The notes: generated by a model from the letters alone, not told the origin. A stretch of DNA of 64,000 nucleotides from Hydrogenophaga sp. (GCF_011390835.1 NZ_JAABRQ010000014.1:40300-104299), one strand, 5' to 3'. Shown: positions 42,831 through 54,247, counted from the first letter of the stretch. A program made the numbers and translations.

Positions 42831-44645
42831 TTAGGCCCGTCCCTGTTGTGCTTTCTGGAAGCGCTCCACTTCCTGCAACCTCAGCAGGCGGCGCTGCACC
42901 TTGCCAGTGGTGGTCATGGGCAGTGCGTCCACGAACTCAATGTCCTTGGGGTATTCGTAAGGCGCCAGCTTGCCTTTGACATGGGCCTGCAGCTCGGCCA
43001 CCAGGGCCTGCGCAAAGACGGTATTCAGCAGCGACTGCTCGGGTCGCGCGGCCAGGTACTCCTGTGCCACCACCACATAAGCCTTGACCACGGCGCCCCG
43101 CTCGGCATCGGGCTTGGGCACCACGGCCGCATTGGCGACCGCCGGGTGCTTGACCAGGCAGTTCTCGATCTCGCTCGGTCCAATCCGATAGCCCGCGGCT
43201 TTGAACACATCGTCTGAACGCCCCTGGTACCAGAGGTAACCATCGGCATCGCGAACCGCCACATCGCCGGTGCGGCACCAGCTGTCGCGAGGCTCGCCGG
43301 TGAACTTGGCCCGCGTGGAGGCATCGTTTTTCCAATAGCCCAGAAAGAAAATCGGGTCTGGTTCACCATGCACGTCCAACCGGTGAACCGCCACATCCCC
43401 GGGTACGCCTACGGGGCACTCGTGGCCGGCGTCATCGATCACCGCCACCCGGTGACCCGGATAGGCCTTGCCCATGCTGCCGGGTTTGGCGGGGTACAGG
43501 CGTGTGCAGTTGCCCACGATGTAGTTGATCTCGGTCTGTCCAAACATCTCGTTGACCGTCACGCCCAGCTGCTGCTCGCAGTACGCGAACACCGCGTCTC
43601 CCACCGCCTCGCCAGCGCTCATGATGGCCTCCAGGCACAGATCGAAGTCGGCGCGCGGCTGGGGATAGGCCTTCATCATCGCCTTGAGCGCGGTTGGAAA
43701 AAGAAAGGTGTGTGTCACCCGCTGGCGCTGCATCAGCTCCAGCGCCATCTGGGGGCTGAAGCGGCCGTTGTAGGCCACGATGGGCCGACCGAAATACAGA
43801 GTGGGCAACAGCGCGTCCATCAGGCCGCCGGTCCATGCCCAGTCGGCGGGTGACCAGAACACCGCCTGTGATACCACGCTCGCATCGTCGGGGTCAAAAC
43901 CGAACCAGTTCTGGCTGCACACGAAGCCACTGAGATTGCCAATCAGCGCGCGATGTGGAATGAGCGCGCCCTTGGGGTTGCCGGTGGTGCCGCTGGTGTA
44001 GATCAGCACCGCAGGCTCTTCGGCCAACGTGCTGACCGGCTCGAAATCTGCCGGCTCCTGCGCCAGCACCGCGGCCCAGTCCAGCGCAGCCGCTCCGCGC
44101 GCCTTCGCGTCGATGCCGATCACCGTGTGCAGCAGTGGGCAGGTCGCGCTGATGGCCTGCACCGCGTCGAGCGTGCTGCCATCGCACAAGGCCACCACCG
44201 CCTCGCTGTCGTGGAGCCGGTATTCCAGTGCCTCGGGCCCAAACAACTGCGAAAGCGGCATACCGACTGCGCCCAGCTGCAACACCGCCATGTACGCCAC
44301 CGCGGTTTCAAAACGCTGGGGCATGACGATCGCCACACGGTCTCCGCGCTGCACCCCGAGCAACTGCAAGGCGTTGGACAGCCGGTTGGCCTGCGACTGC
44401 AATTCAGCATAGGTGTGCACACGATCCACCTCACCGGGTGCACACGCGATCACCGCCGGGCTGCTGGCGGTGGCGGAGTGCTGTGCCCAGCGCTGCGCGC
44501 AGACCTGTGCCATGTTGAACTGCTCCGGTACGCTCCAGCGGAACTGCTGGTGCAGGGTGGCATGGGCATCCGGCTGCGGTGGGCTGACTGGTTGAACCGG
44601 GGAGCGTCGAACCGCCGCACTGTCGCTACTTTGACTCTGACGCAT
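42831..44645 (-). CDS. AMP-binding acyl-CoA synthetase (acetyl-CoA synthetase-like)
   Basis: PAVLIYTSGTTGNPKGALIPHRALIGNLSGF AMP-binding signature; YLWYQGRSDDVFKAAGYRIGPSEIENCLVKHPAV. Confidence 0.92.
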   Translation of the reverse strand: MRQSQSSDSAAVRRSPVQPVSPPQPDAHATLHQQFRWSVPEQFNMAQVCAQRWAQHSATASSPAVIACAPGEVDRVHTYAELQSQANRLSNALQLLGVQRGDRVAIVMPQRFETAVAYMAVLQLGAVGMPLSQLFGPEALEYRLHDSEAVVALCDGSTLDAVQAISATCPLLHTVIGIDAKARGAAALDWAAVLAQEPADFEPVSTLAEEPAVLIYTSGTTGNPKGALIPHRALIGNLSGFVCSQNWFGFDPDDASVVSQAVFWSPADWAWTGGLMDALLPTLYFGRPIVAYNGRFSPQMALELMQRQRVTHTFLFPTALKAMMKAYPQPRADFDLCLEAIMSAGEAVGDAVFAYCEQQLGVTVNEMFGQTEINYIVGNCTRLYPAKPGSMGKAYPGHRVAVIDDAGHECPVGVPGDVAVHRLDVHGEPDPIFFLGYWKNDASTRAKFTGEPRDSWCRTGDVAVRDADGYLWYQGRSDDVFKAAGYRIGPSEIENCLVKHPAVANAAVVPKPDAERGAVVKAYVVVAQEYLAARPEQSLLNTVFAQALVAELQAHVKGKLAPYEYPKDIEFVDALPMTTTGKVQRRLLRLQEVERFQKAQQGRA

Positions 44646-44680
44646 GCTCGGTCTCCGTTCCGTTCCTTATGATGAATTGA

Positions 44681-45598
44681 ATGTACCAAGTCCGGCACGC
44701 CTCCCGCAGCACGTTTGTCCCGATACGCCAGCTCGATTACCACGTTCGCGAATGGGGTGATCCGGTGGGCGGCCAGCCGCCGCTGGTGCTGGTACATGGC
44801 TGGATGGACGTATCTGCATCGTGGCAGTTCATGGTGGATGCGCTGGACACCCAGCGCCACATCGTCGCCCCCGACTGGCGCGGCTTTGGTCTGACGCAAC
44901 ACAAGCCGCCTTCACCCGACAGCTACTGGTTTCCCGACTACCTGGCCGATCTGGACTGCCTGCTGGACCAGGTGGCAGGCGATCAGCCGGTTGATCTGGT
45001 GGGCCACAGCATGGGCGGCAACGTGGCCATGATGTACGGCGGGGTGCGTCCCGAGCGCATTCGCCGCCTGATCAATCTGGAAGGTTTCGGCCTGCCCGCC
45101 ACACGGCCTGCTCAGGCGCCTGAGCGATACAGCAAGTGGATCGACCAGATCAAGGCCTTGCAGCGTGGTGAGGTCGATCTCAAGAGCTACGACAGCGCCA
45201 ATGGCGTGGCGCGCCGACTCATGAAAACCAACCCCCGGCTACCGGCGGACAAGGCCGCCTGGCTGGCCCAGCACTGGGCAGCGCCCGACGCGCAGGGTCG
45301 TTGGGTCATTCTGGGTGAGCCCGCGCACAAGATCATCAGCGCCCACCTCTACCAGCTTGACGAAGCGCTTGCCATCTACGGGCGCATCAGCGCTCCGGTG
45401 CTCAGCATCACCGCCAGCGACGACAGCCTGGGCCAGTGGTGGAAAGGCCAGTACAACCTGACGCAATACCAGGACCGACTGCGCGCCGTGCCCAGGCTGC
45501 AGCAGGCGGTGGTGCAGGACGCGGGCCACATGATGCACCACGATCAGCCCAACGAACTCGCGCGCCTGATCGAAGACTTTCTGGCGCAGCCAGACTGA
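44681..45598 (+). CDS. alpha/beta hydrolase
   Basis: LVLVHGWMDVSASWQFMVDAL; VDLVGHSMGGNVAMMYGGVRPERI (GHSMGG nucleophile elbow). Confidence 0.9.
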   Translation: MYQVRHASRSTFVPIRQLDYHVREWGDPVGGQPPLVLVHGWMDVSASWQFMVDALDTQRHIVAPDWRGFGLTQHKPPSPDSYWFPDYLADLDCLLDQVAGDQPVDLVGHSMGGNVAMMYGGVRPERIRRLINLEGFGLPATRPAQAPERYSKWIDQIKALQRGEVDLKSYDSANGVARRLMKTNPRLPADKAAWLAQHWAAPDAQGRWVILGEPAHKIISAHLYQLDEALAIYGRISAPVLSITASDDSLGQWWKGQYNLTQYQDRLRAVPRLQQAVVQDAGHMMHHDQPNELARLIEDFLAQPD

Positions 45599-45623
45599 CC
45601 TTGGCAGGAGACCTCGCGCTGCA

Positions 45624-46499
45624 TCAGCGCCCTGGCGCTCTTCGACAGCTCGACTGGATCTCGCGCCACGCGGCGTCGTAGCGCCCCGTGGGATCGGTCT
45701 GCAGGTTGCTGTGTCCCAGCGGCCACTGCAGCCAATGCTTGGGCTGACGCGCACCTTCAAACAGCTGCCGGCCCAGCTCGATGGGAATCGTTTCGTCTTT
45801 GCTGCCATGGAAAAACCACAGCGGCGGGTCCACCTGCTCAATGCGGTTGATCGAGGCCATGCGCTCTCGGTTGAGCAACACCAGCGCACTGCCCAGCCAG
45901 CCGGCTGCGGCGCGGGCCACGTCGGGAAAACTGGTGAACGCACTCTCCAGCACCACGCCACAGTAAGCGCTCTGACCCGCGAGCTGCTCGGCCAGCTTCA
46001 CCGCCACGCCCGAGCCCATGGAGTGGCCATAGATGACCCAGCCACCCGAACCCTCGCGCGCCTGCAAGGCCTGCCAGGCCGCCCATGCGTCTTCGTGAAT
46101 GCTCTTCTCGTCGGGCACGCGCGGCGACGAAGCTCCCCAGCCGCGGTAGTCGAGCAGGTAGACGTCCATTCCGGCGCGCTGCATGGGCGCGGCCTTGGCC
46201 AGATTCTGGAAGGCATGACGGAAGGTGCCGTGCAGGAACAGCACCCGCGCCGCGCTGGTGCGCCCAGCCTGTGCCGGCCAGCGAAGCACCTGCACCTGCT
46301 CGTCCGCCTGCCCCACTGGCAAGGTCATGGATTGCATCTCGGGGCGCTGGGCCAGCATCTGCTGCCAAGTCTCGCCGGCCACTGACGTTGGCCGATACAG
46401 CTTCTCGCGCTGCCAGGTGTCCAGCGAGGAACAGGCTCCCAGCAAGCCCGTCAGGCACAGTAACCCAAGACAGGCGGCGCGACGCAAGCCCCCTGCCAT
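45624..46499 (-). CDS. alpha/beta hydrolase, predicted lipoprotein
   Basis: MAGGLRRAACLGLLCLTGLLGACSSLD lipobox; VLFLHGTFRH; VIYGHSMGSGVAVKLAEQL. Confidence 0.85.
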   Translation of the reverse strand: MAGGLRRAACLGLLCLTGLLGACSSLDTWQREKLYRPTSVAGETWQQMLAQRPEMQSMTLPVGQADEQVQVLRWPAQAGRTSAARVLFLHGTFRHAFQNLAKAAPMQRAGMDVYLLDYRGWGASSPRVPDEKSIHEDAWAAWQALQAREGSGGWVIYGHSMGSGVAVKLAEQLAGQSAYCGVVLESAFTSFPDVARAAAGWLGSALVLLNRERMASINRIEQVDPPLWFFHGSKDETIPIELGRQLFEGARQPKHWLQWPLGHSNLQTDPTGRYDAAWREIQSSCRRAPGR

Positions 46500-46571
46500 G
46501 GCCTTCCGCCCAACTGGGCAGGTCAGCAATGTCACAATCGCTCCCTGATACTTTTTACTGAGTTGCAAGAT

Positions 46572-47132
46572 ATGGTGATGTCGCCCCATCCGCACATACT
46601 GCGAGCGCTGGTCTTGGGGTTGGCCCTTTGTGGACTGTCTCCCCTGGTGCAGGCCAGCATGTGGCCCGACAGCCTCTGGCCAGACAGCTTTGAAGTATGC
46701 CCGGGCAGCGACCAGCCTTCCGACAATGGCAGCCGGTACGAGGTGTTTTTCTCGCCCCACACCCACCACTGGACCCGGTCGCCCGAGCACAAGCAGGTGA
46801 TCGCGGTCAGTGTGAGCCGCCAGCTGCCGAACGACCGGTTTTGCGGCTTCAGCCTGTTCACCAACTCGTTCGGTCAGCCCTCGGCCTACGCCTTCACCGG
46901 CAAGCTCTGGCCCAGTCCGTTCGCCTCCATGCCGAATGTCTACGCCACCCTGAGCGGCGGCATCATGTATGGCTATGTCGGGCGGTTCAAGAACAAGGTG
47001 CCCCTGAACCTGGGCGGCTTTTCACCCGTGATCATTCCCGCTCTGGGTTACCGGATCAGCCCTCGAGTGGCGGCAGAAGTCCAGTTGCTAGGCACCGCAG
47101 CGGTGATGTTTGGCGTGACCTGGCGCTATTGA
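46572..47132 (+). CDS. predicted small outer-membrane/secreted beta-rich protein of unknown function
   Basis: Signal peptide (ALVLGLALCGLSPLVQA), beta-rich sequence, C-terminal aromatic WRY. Confidence 0.6.
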   Translation: MVMSPHPHILRALVLGLALCGLSPLVQASMWPDSLWPDSFEVCPGSDQPSDNGSRYEVFFSPHTHHWTRSPEHKQVIAVSVSRQLPNDRFCGFSLFTNSFGQPSAYAFTGKLWPSPFASMPNVYATLSGGIMYGYVGRFKNKVPLNLGGFSPVIIPALGYRISPRVAAEVQLLGTAAVMFGVTWRY

Positions 47133-47282
47133 GCCAACCTCCCTGGCCCAGGTGTTGGCGGGCCAGCAATCGGTGCCTGAAGGCCGCGGTGTGTAACGTG
47201 AGAAAATGCGGGGTTTCGGCAGGTGCTCACGCGTTGCGTCGCCACCGGCTCGACCCATCATCGAATCCTACAGAGGCACCCC

Positions 47283-48387
47283 ATGGAAGCAGAACGCATC
47301 AACACCATCCGCACCCAGCTTGACGACCTCAGCACCCGCGTCGTCGAGCTCCGGAGGTATCTTTGACTACGATGCCAAAGCATCAAAACTGAAAGAAGTC
47401 GAAGCCGCACTGGAAGAGCCCACGGTGTGGGACAACCCCAAGCGCGCGCAAGAGCTGGGACGCGAGAAAAAATCGCTCGAAGACGTGGTGCTCGTGCTGG
47501 ACCGCCTGACCAACGAGCTGAGCGACAACACCGAGCTGTTCGAGATGTCCGAGGCCGATGGCGATGACGCTGGTCTGGCCACCATCGAGACCGAGGCGGG
47601 CAAGTTGGCCAGCGAGGTGGAGAAACTTGAGTTCCGCCGCATGTTCAACAACCCGGCAGACCCGCTCAACTGTTTTTTGGACATCCAGGCCGGCGCCGGT
47701 GGCACCGAAGCCTGCGACTGGGCCAGCATGCTGCTGCGCCAGTACCTGCGCTACGCCGAACGCAAGGGCTTCAAGACCACGATCGAGGACGAGTCAGCCG
47801 GTGACACCGCCGGCATCAAGGGCGCCACGATAAAAATCGAGGGCGACTACGCGTTTGGCCTGCTGCGCACCGAGACCGGTGTGCATCGCCTGGTGCGCAA
47901 GAGTCCGTTCGACTCGTCGGGCGGTCGTCATACCTCGTTCGCCTCGGTATTCGTCTACCCCGAGATCGACGACTCCATCGAGATCGAGATCAACCCGGCC
48001 GATGTGCGCACCGACACTTACCGCGCCAGCGGTGCAGGTGGTCAGCACATCAACAAAACCGACTCGGCGGTGCGTCTCACGCACATCCCCACTGGGATCG
48101 TCGTGCAATGCCAGGACGGTCGAAGCCAGCACAGCAACCGAGACGTGGCCTGGAAACGACTGCGCTCCAAGCTCTATGACCACGAGCTGCGCAAACAACA
48201 GGAAGAACAGCAGAAGCTGGAAGACACCAAAACCGACGTCGGCTGGGGTCACCAGATCCGCAGCTACGTGCTGGACAACAGCCGCATCAAAGACCTGCGC
48301 ACCAACGTCGAAATTTCCGCCACCCAGAAAGTCCTGGACGGTGATCTCGACCCATTCATCGAAGCCTCGCTCAAGCAAGGCGTTTGA
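47283..48387 (+). CDS. prfB: peptide chain release factor 2, programmed +1 frameshift
   Basis: First [30 protein letters not shown] with GGAGGTATCTTTGAC at 47353-47367; +1 frame continues [22 protein letters not shown]...[26 protein letters not shown] (GGQ). Confidence 0.97.
47361..47367 (+). promoter_or_regulatory. RF2 programmed frameshift site CTT TGA C
   Basis: In-frame TGA at codon 28 preceded by an SD-like GGAGG and followed by C. Confidence 0.95.
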
Positions 48388-48492
48388 ATTTGACATCTTC
48401 ACCACTTGCCGCCTGTGCCACAGAATCCCGAGGGAGTCGCTTCCTCAGGAGAGCCCAGATGGCAAGCAGGCCAAACGATTGAGGACCATGAC

Positions 48493-51189
48493 ATGAGCTC
48501 CCTGCGAGAAGGATCCAGCACCGTGGTGCGCCGCGAGGACTACGCCGCCCCCGCCTACTGGATCGACACGGTGGACCTCACGTTCGACCTTGATCCGGGC
48601 AAGACGCGCGTGCTCAACCGTATGCGGCTGCGCCGCAACCCCGATGTACCGACCCAGTCTTTGCGCCTGGACGGTGATGAGCTGAACCTGGCGCGTGTGC
48701 TCGTCAACGGCGCGGGTTGTTCGTTCAAGATGGATGGCTCCACCCTGGTGCTCGAGAGCCTGCCAGAGGGCTCCGAGCCGTTCGATCTCGAAATCTTCAC
48801 CACCTGCGCCCCGGAGAAGAACACCCAGCTCATGGGCCTGTACGTGAGCCAGGGCACTTTCTTCACCCAGTGCGAGGCCGAAGGTTTCCGGCGCATCACC
48901 TATTTCCTGGACCGCCCCGATGTGATGGCCAGCTACACGGTGACACTGCGCGCAGACAAGGCCGACTACCCGGTGCTGCTCTCCAACGGCAACCTGGTGG
49001 ACGAAGGCGAGCTTCCCGACGGGCGTCACTTCGCCAAGTGGGTTGATCCGCACAAGAAGCCCTGCTACCTTTTCGCGCTGGTGGCTGGGCCGCTGGTCGC
49101 GCGTGAGCAGCGCATCGTGTCGCGATCCGGTAGCCACCACCTGCTGCAGGTGTATGTGCGCCCGGGCGACATGGACAAGACCGAACACGCGATGAACTCG
49201 CTGATCGCCAGCGTGGTGTGGGACGAAGCCCGCTTTGGCCTGCCACTTGATCTGGAGCGATTCATGATCGTGGCAACCGCCGACTTCAACATGGGTGCGA
49301 TGGAGAACAAGGGCCTCAACATCTTCAACACCAAGTACGTGCTGGCCAACAGCACCACCGGGACCGACACCGACTTTGCCAACATCGAGTCGGTCGTGGG
49401 CCACGAGTACTTCCACAACTGGACCGGCAACCGCGTCACCTGCCGCGACTGGTTCCAGCTCTCGCTCAAGGAGGGCCTCACCGTCTTCCGCGATCAGGAG
49501 TTCAGCATGGACCTGTGCGCCGAGCCTTCGGCACGCGCGGTCAAACGCATCGAAGACGTGCGGGTGCTGCGCACCGCGCAGTTCCCGGAAGATGCCGGTC
49601 CGATGTCGCACCCGGTGCGGCCGGACAGCTATGTCGAAATCAACAACTTCTATACCGTCACGGTGTACGAAAAAGGCGCTGAGGTCGTGCGCATGATGCA
49701 GACCCTCGTGGGTCGCGCCGGCTTTGCCGCTGGCATGAAGGAATATTTCGCGCGCCATGATGGGCAAGCGGTCACCTGCGATGACTTCGCCCAAGCCATG
49801 GCCGATGCCAACCCCGACAGCGAGCTGGCCCGTCTGCTGCCCCAGTTCAAGCGCTGGTACAGTCAGGCCGGCACACCGCGCCTACAAGCCCAGGGCATGT
49901 TCGACACGGCTTCACGCAGCTACCGTCTCACCCTGAACCAGCGCTGCGCGCCCACGCCGGGGCAGCCTGACAAGGCGCCGGTGGTGATTCCGGTGGCGCT
50001 GGGCCTGCTGGATGCCATGGGCCGTGAACTGCCTACCCAGCTCGCGCATGAGTCGAGCTCGCAGCCTGGCACCCGCCTGCTGGTGCTCAGCGAAACCAGC
50101 ACCACGGTTGAGTTCGTCAACCTCGACGCCGAACCCGTGCCCTCGCTGCTGCGCGGCTTCTCCGCGCCGGTGGTGCTGGAGCTGGAACAGGCTGATGCCC
50201 ATTGGCTGACCTTGCTCGCCCACGACACCGATCCGTTCAACCGCTGGGAAGCCGGTCAGCGGCTGGCGCTGCAGCGAGCCCTTTCGGCCATCCGTGCCGA
50301 AGGTCCGGTGTCAAAGCGGCCCTTGGACGCGGCCTATGTGGAGGCCATGCGCAGCGTGCTGCGCCACCCGCAGCTCGACGCCGCCTTCAAGGAACTCACC
50401 CTCACACTGCCCAGTGAAACCTACATCGCCGAGCAGCTCGACGAGGTGGATCCGCAACGCGTGCATGCGGTGCGCGAGGCCATGCGCGAGCAACTCGCCC
50501 ACGACCTGCACGACGACTGGGCACAGGCCTTCGAAGCCCATCAGGACAATGGCGCCTACCGCCCCGATCCGCTGAGCAGCGGGCGCCGCGCGCTCAGCGG
50601 CATGGCGCTCACCATGCTGTGCCTGGCCTCGCGCGAGAACGGCAACCCGGTCTGGCCAGGCAAGGCGCTGCAACGCTTCAAGGATGCGTCCAACATGACC
50701 GACCGCTTCAATGCGCTGTCTGCGTTGGTCGTCAGCGGTCAGCCCTTGGCACAGGACGCGCTTTCGCGCTTTCATGCCCTGTTCCGCCACGAGGCTCTGG
50801 TGCTGGACAAATGGTTTGCCCTGCAGGCGGGTGCGCCCGATCGTGGAGGTCAGATCCTGCCGGCCGTGCGCCAGCTGATGGCCCACCCGGACTTCAACCT
50901 GCGCAACCCCAACCGGGCGCGCAGCGTGATCTTCAGCTTCTGCAGCGCCAACCCGGGCGCCTTCCACCGCCGCGACGCATCGGGCTATGTGTTCTGGAGC
51001 GAGCGGGTGATGGAACTCGACGGCTTCAACGCGCAGGTGGCTGCCCGGCTGGCGCGCGCGCTGGACCGCTGGAGGCACCTGGCCGAACCCTACCGCAGCG
51101 CAGCCCGCGAAGCCATCGTGCGCGTCGCGGGCAAGCCTGGCCTGAGCAACGACGTGCGCGAGGTGGTCACCCGCGCGCTGGCTGAATGA
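48493..51189 (+). CDS. pepN: aminopeptidase N
   Basis: [14 protein letters not shown] (GAMEN) and [38 protein letters not shown] (HEXXH). Confidence 0.96.
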   Translation: MSSLREGSSTVVRREDYAAPAYWIDTVDLTFDLDPGKTRVLNRMRLRRNPDVPTQSLRLDGDELNLARVLVNGAGCSFKMDGSTLVLESLPEGSEPFDLEIFTTCAPEKNTQLMGLYVSQGTFFTQCEAEGFRRITYFLDRPDVMASYTVTLRADKADYPVLLSNGNLVDEGELPDGRHFAKWVDPHKKPCYLFALVAGPLVAREQRIVSRSGSHHLLQVYVRPGDMDKTEHAMNSLIASVVWDEARFGLPLDLERFMIVATADFNMGAMENKGLNIFNTKYVLANSTTGTDTDFANIESVVGHEYFHNWTGNRVTCRDWFQLSLKEGLTVFRDQEFSMDLCAEPSARAVKRIEDVRVLRTAQFPEDAGPMSHPVRPDSYVEINNFYTVTVYEKGAEVVRMMQTLVGRAGFAAGMKEYFARHDGQAVTCDDFAQAMADANPDSELARLLPQFKRWYSQAGTPRLQAQGMFDTASRSYRLTLNQRCAPTPGQPDKAPVVIPVALGLLDAMGRELPTQLAHESSSQPGTRLLVLSETSTTVEFVNLDAEPVPSLLRGFSAPVVLELEQADAHWLTLLAHDTDPFNRWEAGQRLALQRALSAIRAEGPVSKRPLDAAYVEAMRSVLRHPQLDAAFKELTLTLPSETYIAEQLDEVDPQRVHAVREAMREQLAHDLHDDWAQAFEAHQDNGAYRPDPLSSGRRALSGMALTMLCLASRENGNPVWPGKALQRFKDASNMTDRFNALSALVVSGQPLAQDALSRFHALFRHEALVLDKWFALQAGAPDRGGQILPAVRQLMAHPDFNLRNPNRARSVIFSFCSANPGAFHRRDASGYVFWSERVMELDGFNAQVAARLARALDRWRHLAEPYRSAAREAIVRVAGKPGLSNDVREVVTRALAE

Positions 51190-51283
51190 TTGCCCCACGC
51201 TCCACTGCTGCGCGGGTCGGGCCTTGCAGGGCACGCCACGGCCAGAGGCCGTGCCTCTTAGGGGTGGCCCGGCGCGGCGGCCT
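51190..51283. repeat. possible degenerate member of the intergenic repeat family, copy F
   Basis: gggtcgggccttgcagggcacgccacggccagaggccgtgcctcttaggggtggcccggcgcggcgg; inverted arms cacggcc/ggccgtg. Confidence 0.4.
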
Positions 51284-51307
51284 GTTCTTGTCTTTGACGG
51301 ATTTCAC

Positions 51308-52315
51308 ATGAGCAAAAAGATCTCTCTCACCCGCTACCTGGTCGAGCAACAGCGCGTCGACGGTCACATTCCTTCCCAGCTTCGGTTACTGCTGGAAGTG
51401 GTGGCGCGCGCCTGCAAGAACATCAGCCAGGCGGTCAACAAGGGCGCACTCGGCGGCGTGCTGGGCACGGCCCACAGTGAAAATGTGCAGGGTGAAATTC
51501 AGAAAAAGCTCGACATCATCGCCAACGAGGTCCTGATCGAAGCCAACGAATGGGGTGGTCACCTGGCCGCCATGGCCTCGGAGGAGATGGACGCCATCTA
51601 CGTGGTGCCCAACCGCTATCCCAAGGGCGAATACCTGCTGCTGTTCGATCCGCTGGACGGCTCGTCGAACATCGATGTGAACGTCAGCATCGGCACCATC
51701 TTCAGCGTACTCAAGATGCCCGAGGACGATCGCGGCGTGGACGAAGGCGACTTCCTGCAGCCTGGCCGCCAGCAGGTGGCAGCTGGCTACTGCGTCTACG
51801 GCCCGCAGACCACACTTGTGCTCACGGTGGGCGATGGGGTTGCCATGTTCACCCTCGATCGTGAGCAAGGGTCATTCGTTCTGACGCAGGAGAACATCCG
51901 GATTCCGGAAGACACCCAGGAATTCGCCATCAACATGAGCAACATGCGGCACTGGGACGCACCGGTGAAGCGCTACATTGACGAATGCCTCGCTGGACGC
52001 GAAGGCCCTCGCGGCAAGGACTTCAACATGCGCTGGATCGCCAGCATGGTCGCCGACGTGCACCGCATCCTCACGCGCGGCGGCGTGTTCATGTACCCGT
52101 GGGACGCCCGGGAGCCCAACAAACCCGGCAAGCTGCGTCTGATGTACGAGGCGAACCCTATGGCCTGGCTGATCGAACAAGCCGGCGGTGCCGCCACCAA
52201 TGGCCGCCAGCGCATCCTCGATATCCAACCCAGCAGCTTGCACGAACGGGTGAGCGTCATCCTTGGCTCAAAAAACGAAGTCGACCGCGCGACCAGTTAC
52301 CATGCCCCGCTATAA
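51308..52315 (+). CDS. fbp: class 1 fructose-1,6-bisphosphatase
   Basis: [71 protein letters not shown]. Confidence 0.96.
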   Translation: MSKKISLTRYLVEQQRVDGHIPSQLRLLLEVVARACKNISQAVNKGALGGVLGTAHSENVQGEIQKKLDIIANEVLIEANEWGGHLAAMASEEMDAIYVVPNRYPKGEYLLLFDPLDGSSNIDVNVSIGTIFSVLKMPEDDRGVDEGDFLQPGRQQVAAGYCVYGPQTTLVLTVGDGVAMFTLDREQGSFVLTQENIRIPEDTQEFAINMSNMRHWDAPVKRYIDECLAGREGPRGKDFNMRWIASMVADVHRILTRGGVFMYPWDAREPNKPGKLRLMYEANPMAWLIEQAGGAATNGRQRILDIQPSSLHERVSVILGSKNEVDRATSYHAPL

Positions 52316-52326
52316 TTTAAGGCTAA

Positions 52327-52402
52327 GCCGGTGTAGCTCAGTCGGTAGAGCAGCTCATTCGTAATGAGAAGGTCGGGTGTTCGATTCATCTCTCCGGCAC
52401 CA
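52327..52402 (+). tRNA. tRNA-Thr (CGT)
   Basis: GCCGGTGTAGCTCAGTCGGTAGAGCAGCTCATTCGTAATGAGAAGGTCGGGTGTTCGATTCATCTCTCCGGCACCA; anticodon CGT, encoded CCA. Confidence 0.93.
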
Positions 52403-52410
52403 AATGGAAG

Positions 52411-52447
52411 AAGCCCCGCGTTGATTGCTCAGCGCGGGGCTTTTTTT
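52411..52447 (+). terminator. intrinsic terminator downstream of tRNA-Thr
   Basis: AAGCCCCGCG-ttgattgctcag-CGCGGGGCTTTTTTT. Confidence 0.85.
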
Positions 52448-52466
52448 CCTGCGTACCGCTGCAGGA

Positions 52467-54197
52467 TCAGCCGACCATGCCCGGGTTGCCGCTCATGCCC
52501 ACCAGCTTGGGCGTGTTGAGCTTGCGAGGGGTGATCGTCTTGTTGTTCTTGAAGAAGGCCTCCATCACGTCCCAGATCGGCTCACCCTTGGCGCCTTCGG
52601 CCACTGGCGCCCAGCCCGCCACCTTGTAGGTCTTGCCAGCCTCAATGGCTTTGCCTTTGAGCATCATGTTGCTGATGCGCTTGCCGGCACCGGCATTGGG
52701 ATCACAGGTGTAGGCCAGGCCGCCCACGCGCACCATGTCACCGCCTTGCTGGTAGTAGGGGTCGGGATTGAAGAGGTTGTCGCACACGTCTTCAAGCACG
52801 GTCTTGATGGTCTCGCCGCTCATTTCGGTGAGCGTGCTGGTGGGGTACGTGATGGCCACCTGATCCATCATCAGCTCGCGCGTGATGGACTGACCCGGCA
52901 GGATGGTGGTGCCCCAGCGGAAGCCTGGCGAAAACGCCATGTCGGCCCCCTTGACTTCCATCAGCGCATCGACGATGAGCTGGTCCCATGAGCCGTTGAA
53001 GTTGCCGCGACGGTACAGCAGGCCTTCGGTCACGGCCAGCTTTTCATCGAGCTTGTCCTTGAACGGCGCACGCATCTTGTCGATGTAGGTCTGCATTTCC
53101 ACATCGGCCGGGAGCAGGTTGGCGAACACGGGCAGCAGCTTGTAGCGGAAGTCCTGCACCTTGCCACCACGCACGTCGAAGTCGAGCACGCCGAGGAATT
53201 TGCTGTTGGAGCCGGCATTGGTGACCAGGGTCTGGCCGCTGGCGTTCTTGACAATCGTGGGCGCGGGCATGCCGTCATGGGTGTGGCCGCCCAGGATGGC
53301 GTCGATGCCGGTCACGCGCGAGGCCATCTTGATGTCCACGTCCATGCCATTGTGCGAGATCACCACCACCGCCTGCGCACCCTTGGCGCGCACCTCGTCG
53401 ACCATCTTCTGCATGTTGTCGTCCTGGATACCGAAGGTCCAGTTGGGCACCATGTAGCCGGGGTTGGCGATCGGGGTGTAGGGAAAAGCCTGGCCGATCA
53501 CCGCCACGGGCACGCCGTTCATTTGCTTGATGACGTATGGCTTGAACACGGGGTCGCCGAAGTCGTTGGTCTTGACGTTCTGCGCCAGGAAGTCGAGGTT
53601 GCCAGCGAAGTCCTTTTCGATGATTTCCTGCACCCGCTTCTCGCCCAGGGTGAACTCCCAGTGAGGGCTCATGGCGTTGACGCCGAGCAGCTTGCAGGCA
53701 TCCACCATGTCCTGACCGTTGGTCCAGAGCGCGGTCGCGCTCCCCTGCCAGGTGTCGCCACCATCCAGCAGCATGGCATGGGGGCGGCTGGCGCGCATCA
53801 TCTTCACCAGGGTGGCCAGGTGCGCAAAGCCGCCGACCTTGCCGTAGGTCTTGGCCGCCTGCTCGAAGTTAAGGTAGGTGAAGGCATGCGCTTCTGGTGT
53901 GCCCGGGCGGATCTTGAAATGCTTGAGCAGCGCCTCACCCACAATGTGTGGTGGCTGGCCAAGCGCACCAGCCACGCCGAGGTTGACGTTGGGCTCGCGG
54001 AAATAAATCGGCATCAACTGCGCGTGGCAGTCGGTGAAGTGCAGGAAGCTGACATTGCCAAAAGTGGGCAGTTCGTACATCGCCTGCCCCGCACCGGGCT
54101 TGCCGGCCAGCACATCCTTGTGATTCAAGGCCATGCCACCGGCGCTGGCAACGGCCAGGACCTGCATGAATTCACGACGGCTGAAGCTCATAAACAT
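52467..54197 (-). CDS. soxB: thiosulfohydrolase SoxB
   Basis: SFLHFTDCHAQLMPIYFREPNVNLGVA...DGGDTWQGSATALWTNGQDMVDACKLLGVNAMSPHWEFTLG; ILGGHTHDGMP; Tat-like MSFSRREFMQVLAVA. Confidence 0.95.
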   Translation of the reverse strand: MFMSFSRREFMQVLAVASAGGMALNHKDVLAGKPGAGQAMYELPTFGNVSFLHFTDCHAQLMPIYFREPNVNLGVAGALGQPPHIVGEALLKHFKIRPGTPEAHAFTYLNFEQAAKTYGKVGGFAHLATLVKMMRASRPHAMLLDGGDTWQGSATALWTNGQDMVDACKLLGVNAMSPHWEFTLGEKRVQEIIEKDFAGNLDFLAQNVKTNDFGDPVFKPYVIKQMNGVPVAVIGQAFPYTPIANPGYMVPNWTFGIQDDNMQKMVDEVRAKGAQAVVVISHNGMDVDIKMASRVTGIDAILGGHTHDGMPAPTIVKNASGQTLVTNAGSNSKFLGVLDFDVRGGKVQDFRYKLLPVFANLLPADVEMQTYIDKMRAPFKDKLDEKLAVTEGLLYRRGNFNGSWDQLIVDALMEVKGADMAFSPGFRWGTTILPGQSITRELMMDQVAITYPTSTLTEMSGETIKTVLEDVCDNLFNPDPYYQQGGDMVRVGGLAYTCDPNAGAGKRISNMMLKGKAIEAGKTYKVAGWAPVAEGAKGEPIWDVMEAFFKNNKTITPRKLNTPKLVGMSGNPGMVG

Positions 54198-54247
54198 TCC
54201 TTATCAATTGATCGCTGATATTTGCGGCAAATTTTTTTTCAACCCAA

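Noticed and set aside
47206-47366. ORF-track start of prfB at 47206
   Set aside because: Upstream part of the +1 frame is untranslated artefact; the real start is 47283 in the 0 frame with programmed frameshifting.
48445-49794. 449-aa minus-strand ORF antisense to pepN
   Set aside because: Shadow of pepN, no recognisable family.
52327-52402. tRNA-Thr as a degenerate tRNA because of a T:T mismatch in the acceptor stem and G-T wobbles in the T arm
   Set aside because: Length, CGT anticodon, T-loop and encoded CCA are all normal, and it resembles E. coli tRNA-Thr(CGT) in layout; likely functional.
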